Source: Xanthostigma xanthostigma (Eukaryota > Arthropoda > Insecta > Raphidioptera > Raphidiidae). From it: a stretch of DNA of 64,000 bases. Below, in pieces: positions 59,645-64,000 of this stretch. The translations under genes were made by a program, and so were the position numbers. Every line of letters begins with the position of its first letter. Position 1 is the first letter of the stretch. The notes under the pieces were generated by a model. The model was not told where the DNA came from, ran no database searches, and worked only from the letters and a program-made list of their open reading frames with translations. The stretch lies in NCBI GenBank assembly GCA_963575645.1, contig OY754469.1:20230001-20294000 (forward strand). Direction: 5' to 3'.

Positions 59645-59996
59645 ACAGGGTGTCCCACGACATGACTGCCATAGCGTGGGACTGTGTTGCTGGGGCGATT
59701 TCAAGTCAAAAATGTCTAATGAACGCTATCCTAACTGAGCTAGAAGCATTTGAAATTTTAAATAACTAAGCCCACTAATGCAGGTATTAAGTTCGGCTGT
59801 TGGTTTTGTTTTTATTAAAAAGACCAGGTGGCTGTGAATAACCTTTTGTATTTACTACTACTTATCTAAAATTTCAACTGCTTCTAGCTTAGTTATAGGA
59901 GCGTTCCGGGTATATGTTCATTAGACATTTTTAACTTAAAATCACCCCAGCAACACAGTCCCAGGCTATGGCAGTCTTGTCGTGGGACACTCTATA
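59645..59996. mobile_element. MITE with CAGGGTGTCCCACGACA ends
   Basis: Left TACAGGGTGTCCCACGACAT, right complement GTCGTGGGACACTCTATA; inner pairs AAAAATGTCTAATGAAC / GTTCATTAGACATTTTT and AGCTAGAAGCATTTGAAATT / AATTTCAACTGCTTCTAGCT. TA-rich flanks fit a Tc1/mariner-type target. Confidence 0.75.
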
Positions 59997-60082
59997 TAAG
60001 TGTACTTTAGAAAAACAGCACTGACTAGATGCTTTTTATAGAAGAAAAATTACATACAATACCGTGAACAAAAGTAAAAAAA

Positions 60083-60834
<752 letters not shown>

Positions 60835-63501
60835 GGTCGATTTATTTTATACGTAGTGCCATGTTACGTATCAGCTATGTTACACTAAACTTATTCAACA
60901 TCGACAAAGAAACCCTACACTTGGTGATCATCAATTTTGACTCGCTATTTTAGCTTAACTCATCGTTCAGACAGATGTGTACACATTTTTCATCAATTGA
61001 ACTAATGAGCTCTACCTTCCGAATTATAGAATTTTTAAATAAAAGTAGGCATTTGTACAACAGCAGATAAACCTTAACAAACTTCCACTTTTAAAATCAG
61101 CCGGGAAAGCACATTGTTTTTTCTTCTCTTTGGCTGTACTTTGCTTTAAAAATAAGCTTGTGGAAATCGGTAACCCCCCTCCTCTTAGTTCAAATGTCTC
61201 CTTCAGAAATTTCACCAATCTAAACATTTAATATCATCGTCATGGATCATTAGATTGTTTTGGAGCATATTTTGATTATCCTTGTTTCGGTTGATAATGC
61301 CAATGTATTTCAATTCTATTTCTGAGGTAATTTTCAACATTTTTTGAAATTTAATTTCTGTCGTTACAAAACATGCAAAACTAAGATTTAGATGTAGAAT
61401 TGTGTGCCCAAAAACGTTTATTTGGAGGTCTTTTTTTTTGCTTAAAATGGTTAGGGAAGCGAGACATTACAAAAGTATTATTTTACATCAGCGATGTCAT
61501 AGATACGGCCCTCAAGCCATCTCAATACGGCCCCTGACCAGAATCTATCCAGTGAAGATTTTATAGACACCTGACATCAATGAGCTTATCAAAAACAAGA
61601 TACCTCAGATGTTTGGATGCTCAAGTTCAAGACAATTTACCCTTTTTATTACCTCTATATGAAAATTGATTTAAACTAGGTAATTAAATAGAGATTTTAA
61701 TTTAGTATGTGTTTCAGTTTTTAATTTAGAGTCTGACCCGCTAACACACCCTAAATCAGTCTGACACCTCTGTTTTACATGCTTGGGTCTCGCAGTTCAA
61801 CTGGTTAAGATTCCACCAAAATGCATGTAACTATTGAACTGGGCCGCACCAAGCTTCCAGTCGGTCGAACTACCAACTTGTACTTCATATTAAAAAAGTA
61901 CCAAGGTTAGTAGATTACATGATTGACGTCAGTTGGTGGACCGTTAATATTTTTTATCAATTACGTAATATCATTATTGACAGTCCACCGGACGACATCA
62001 TCTCTCCACTAGTAATATCCAGTGAAACGAAGTAACCCTTGTAACTTACTGATCTTGATAAGTACTTACTAGTAAAACAATTTTGAACATTTTGTGGTGT
62101 CTAAAAGACACAGAAGAGTTATTTTTGGTTTTACTTTTGCATCTCTTTAAATCCACTACATAAAAACATTTTTTTTAATCTTTTACAACATCGCAAAACG
62201 TTTGTAAGAGTACACGCATGGAAATTAAAAGGGTTTGAAGTGGAAGTAATTAACAAATGAATTTGATAATGATAAACGTATTACTCGTTCGGAATATTTT
62301 TCCCATAAATCTGGCTACAATATGATCAAAAGAAATAGGTTCAAATGAAATGTTATAGTAATAATTAAATTATGGATATTTTGTAATAATTCGATAAGAA
62401 TATATTAGAAACTAAATCAAATTGACATATTTTTAAATATCGTCAGTATAAACGTTTACAAACAATTTTTAAATGAATTTTTTATTGAGTAGCTGAAGTT
62501 TTGAAAAACTTTGTTTTGACAGATCAGTTTAGATAAGTAGGTATTTTATTTTGATCATATACTGTATCTAGAACGTAATGTAGGTTATTATATTAAGAGT
62601 TGTGGCATTATGGAAAAATGAGTCTCTGCAAATTTTAATCACGCGAATTAAGATCATAACGTTCAAGATACATACTATATTTTTTGGACTTACTCCCTAT
62701 TAGAAAATTGTTTTCACATAATTGTCAGTTTTCAGCATTTTTGAGAAATCAAACTTCACATATATTTGGTTGCTTATCAAAATTATGTCCACATACTTTA
62801 AATGTTTTATTTTACGCACACGTTCTTAATGAGTCATTTTACGACCGCTACATTAGCATGAAAAGCACTTATTTTATAAGAATTGGGGGATGAGAAAACA
62901 TAATTATGGTATGTTTTAGAAAATGCGTATTTTTATTGTATTATATTGCATTTTTATATGACTTGTATATGCGTTTTTATTTTCACGTTTCATGTAGGTA
63001 CCATTATATTGGCAAGTATAAGGAAAAGCTAAAAAACGTGAAAAATATCTATTGTATGCTTTGATATATGAATCAATCATAGCTGAATCTTATATACAAA
63101 CATTTCACATTTATTGTAACATATAAACATCTATCTACCATAAAAGTATTATTAATCAGTTATCTATGGCTATGTGGTCTATTTTCATTTCTTTGTTTAA
63201 GCACTTTTAAAGTCGGCCACATTTAAATACGTTTTGCTATCCGGGCTGCCACAATTTAATGACATCGCAAATGCAGTTTAGAAATGAAAGCCTTAAAAGT
63301 GCTTAAATAGATATAAATACGGAAGTAATGTCAAATACCTTGTTGAATTGTTGATAGGTGACAGCTTATTATAACAGCGTCTTGTGGTAGTATAATTGAT
63401 TTATTGACACACTTTGGTAACTCGTAAAGGACATAAAACGGCGCGATCAGAGCCTTCCCTGGTACAGAGAGACAGACTATCCTACACAATGATATTATAA
63501 A
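60835..63501. other. AT-rich intergenic sequence
   Basis: Only a diverged copy of the dispersed repeat (62565-62790) was recognised. No gene. Confidence 0.45.
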
Positions 63502-63534
63502 GTGTGTGTGTGTGTGTGGGTGTGTGTTGTGTGT
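63502..63534. repeat. (TG)n microsatellite
   Basis: About 15 TG units with one GGG and one TT interruption, 110 bases upstream of the TATA candidate. Confidence 0.9.
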
Positions 63535-63589
63535 AAACTAGTTATAAACACCAAAAAGAGACAATGTCTGGTTTGATGTCTGTGTGATA

Positions 63590-63760
63590 TACGACGGTCG
63601 GTTCCAAGCGGTGTGTGCCGTGCGTGCGTCGGGTGCGACGACGCTATAAATACTGATTACGAGAGAGAGGAGTGTTATCACGGACCCGGCAGGCGCCGCG
63701 ACGGGTAGCACCGGGACGCACCGCTGCCGCGCTCACTGCCTCGAGCTCGACGGTATAATA
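63590..63760 (+). promoter_or_regulatory. GC-rich TATA promoter candidate at the right edge
   Basis: A CpG-rich patch in otherwise AT-rich DNA. TATAAATA at 63645-63652 is followed at 32-35 bases by TTATCACGG (A at 63677 or 63680), with GAGAGAGAGG between. Direction is plus, out of the window. A short upstream frame ATGTCACCAATATGGCTCAA...TAA begins at 63798. No protein-coding exon was recognised before the window ends. Confidence 0.45.
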
Positions 63761-64000
63761 TAATAAAGCAAGGAGCTGGCATTTGGTGTGTGCAAAAATG
63801 TCACCAATATGGCTCAAGGAACTGGCTTTCTAATCGTTCAATTAATATCTGAAAGGAAATGGCATTTGATGAGTTAAAAATAGATTCTTAATTGCAATTA
63901 ATCAATGTATGCACAGTAGTGATGTCACGAAGGTCAAGTTTTCGTCGATATTTGCGAATGCGAGTATTCAATTTTAAAATTTGATAGCTGATTGGCCGCG

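Overview
This window reads as AT-rich, repeat-laden nuclear DNA of an arthropod, almost certainly an insect. The evidence is one spliced gene with GT-AG introns, arthropod-type transposons (R1-clade LINE, rolling-circle Helitrons, hAT, pogo, piggyBac-like and PIF/Harbinger-like MITEs) and tRNA-derived SINE-like repeats. The order cannot be fixed from the sequence alone. The encoded glutathione transferase looks closer to those of hemimetabolous insects (hemipteran or cockroach type) than to the canonical moth protein, but that is recollection, not a search.

The only host gene I can support is a sigma-class glutathione S-transferase on the minus strand. It has four coding exons, at 46839-46707, 25313-25146, 17871-17726 and 13168-13001. 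Together they make an intact 204-residue protein with intron phases 1, 1 and 0. Less than 2% of its 34-kb span is coding: the introns are 21.4, 7.3 and 4.6 kb and are filled with mobile elements. A TATA box at 46895-46888 suggests a core promoter just upstream of the ATG. A GC-rich, TATA-containing patch near the right edge (about 63.6 kb, plus strand) may be the promoter of a neighbouring gene outside the window.

Layout: 1-13000 (downstream of GST) holds a 0.95-kb foldback, a GC-rich palindromic MITE, a Penelope-like-type palindrome, a Helitron 3' end and a hAT MITE. 13169-17725 (intron 3) holds a pogo-like MITE and a foldback. 17872-25145 (intron 2) holds a solo LTR, a Helitron, a SINE split by a MITE, a LINE fragment, an unclassified A-run-inserting element, a Harbinger-like MITE and an R1-clade LINE 3' end. 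25314-46706 (intron 1) holds two Helitrons carrying tRNA-Lys-like segments, many long palindromes, a second A-run element, SINE copies and a hAT MITE. 46914-64000 (upstream) holds a DNA transposon with repeated TATGGGCAC motifs, nested palindromes that reveal a TTAA-duplicating element and the third A-run element, a hAT element with a perfect 8-bp duplication, and the edge promoter candidate.

No CRISPR array, operon, rRNA or viral gene was seen. The most useful result is that several palindromic elements carry later insertions in one arm only. The other arm then acts as a built-in empty site and fixes the boundaries and target duplications of the inserted families, one of which (three copies inserted at poly-A, no terminal inverted repeat) I cannot assign to a known superfamily.
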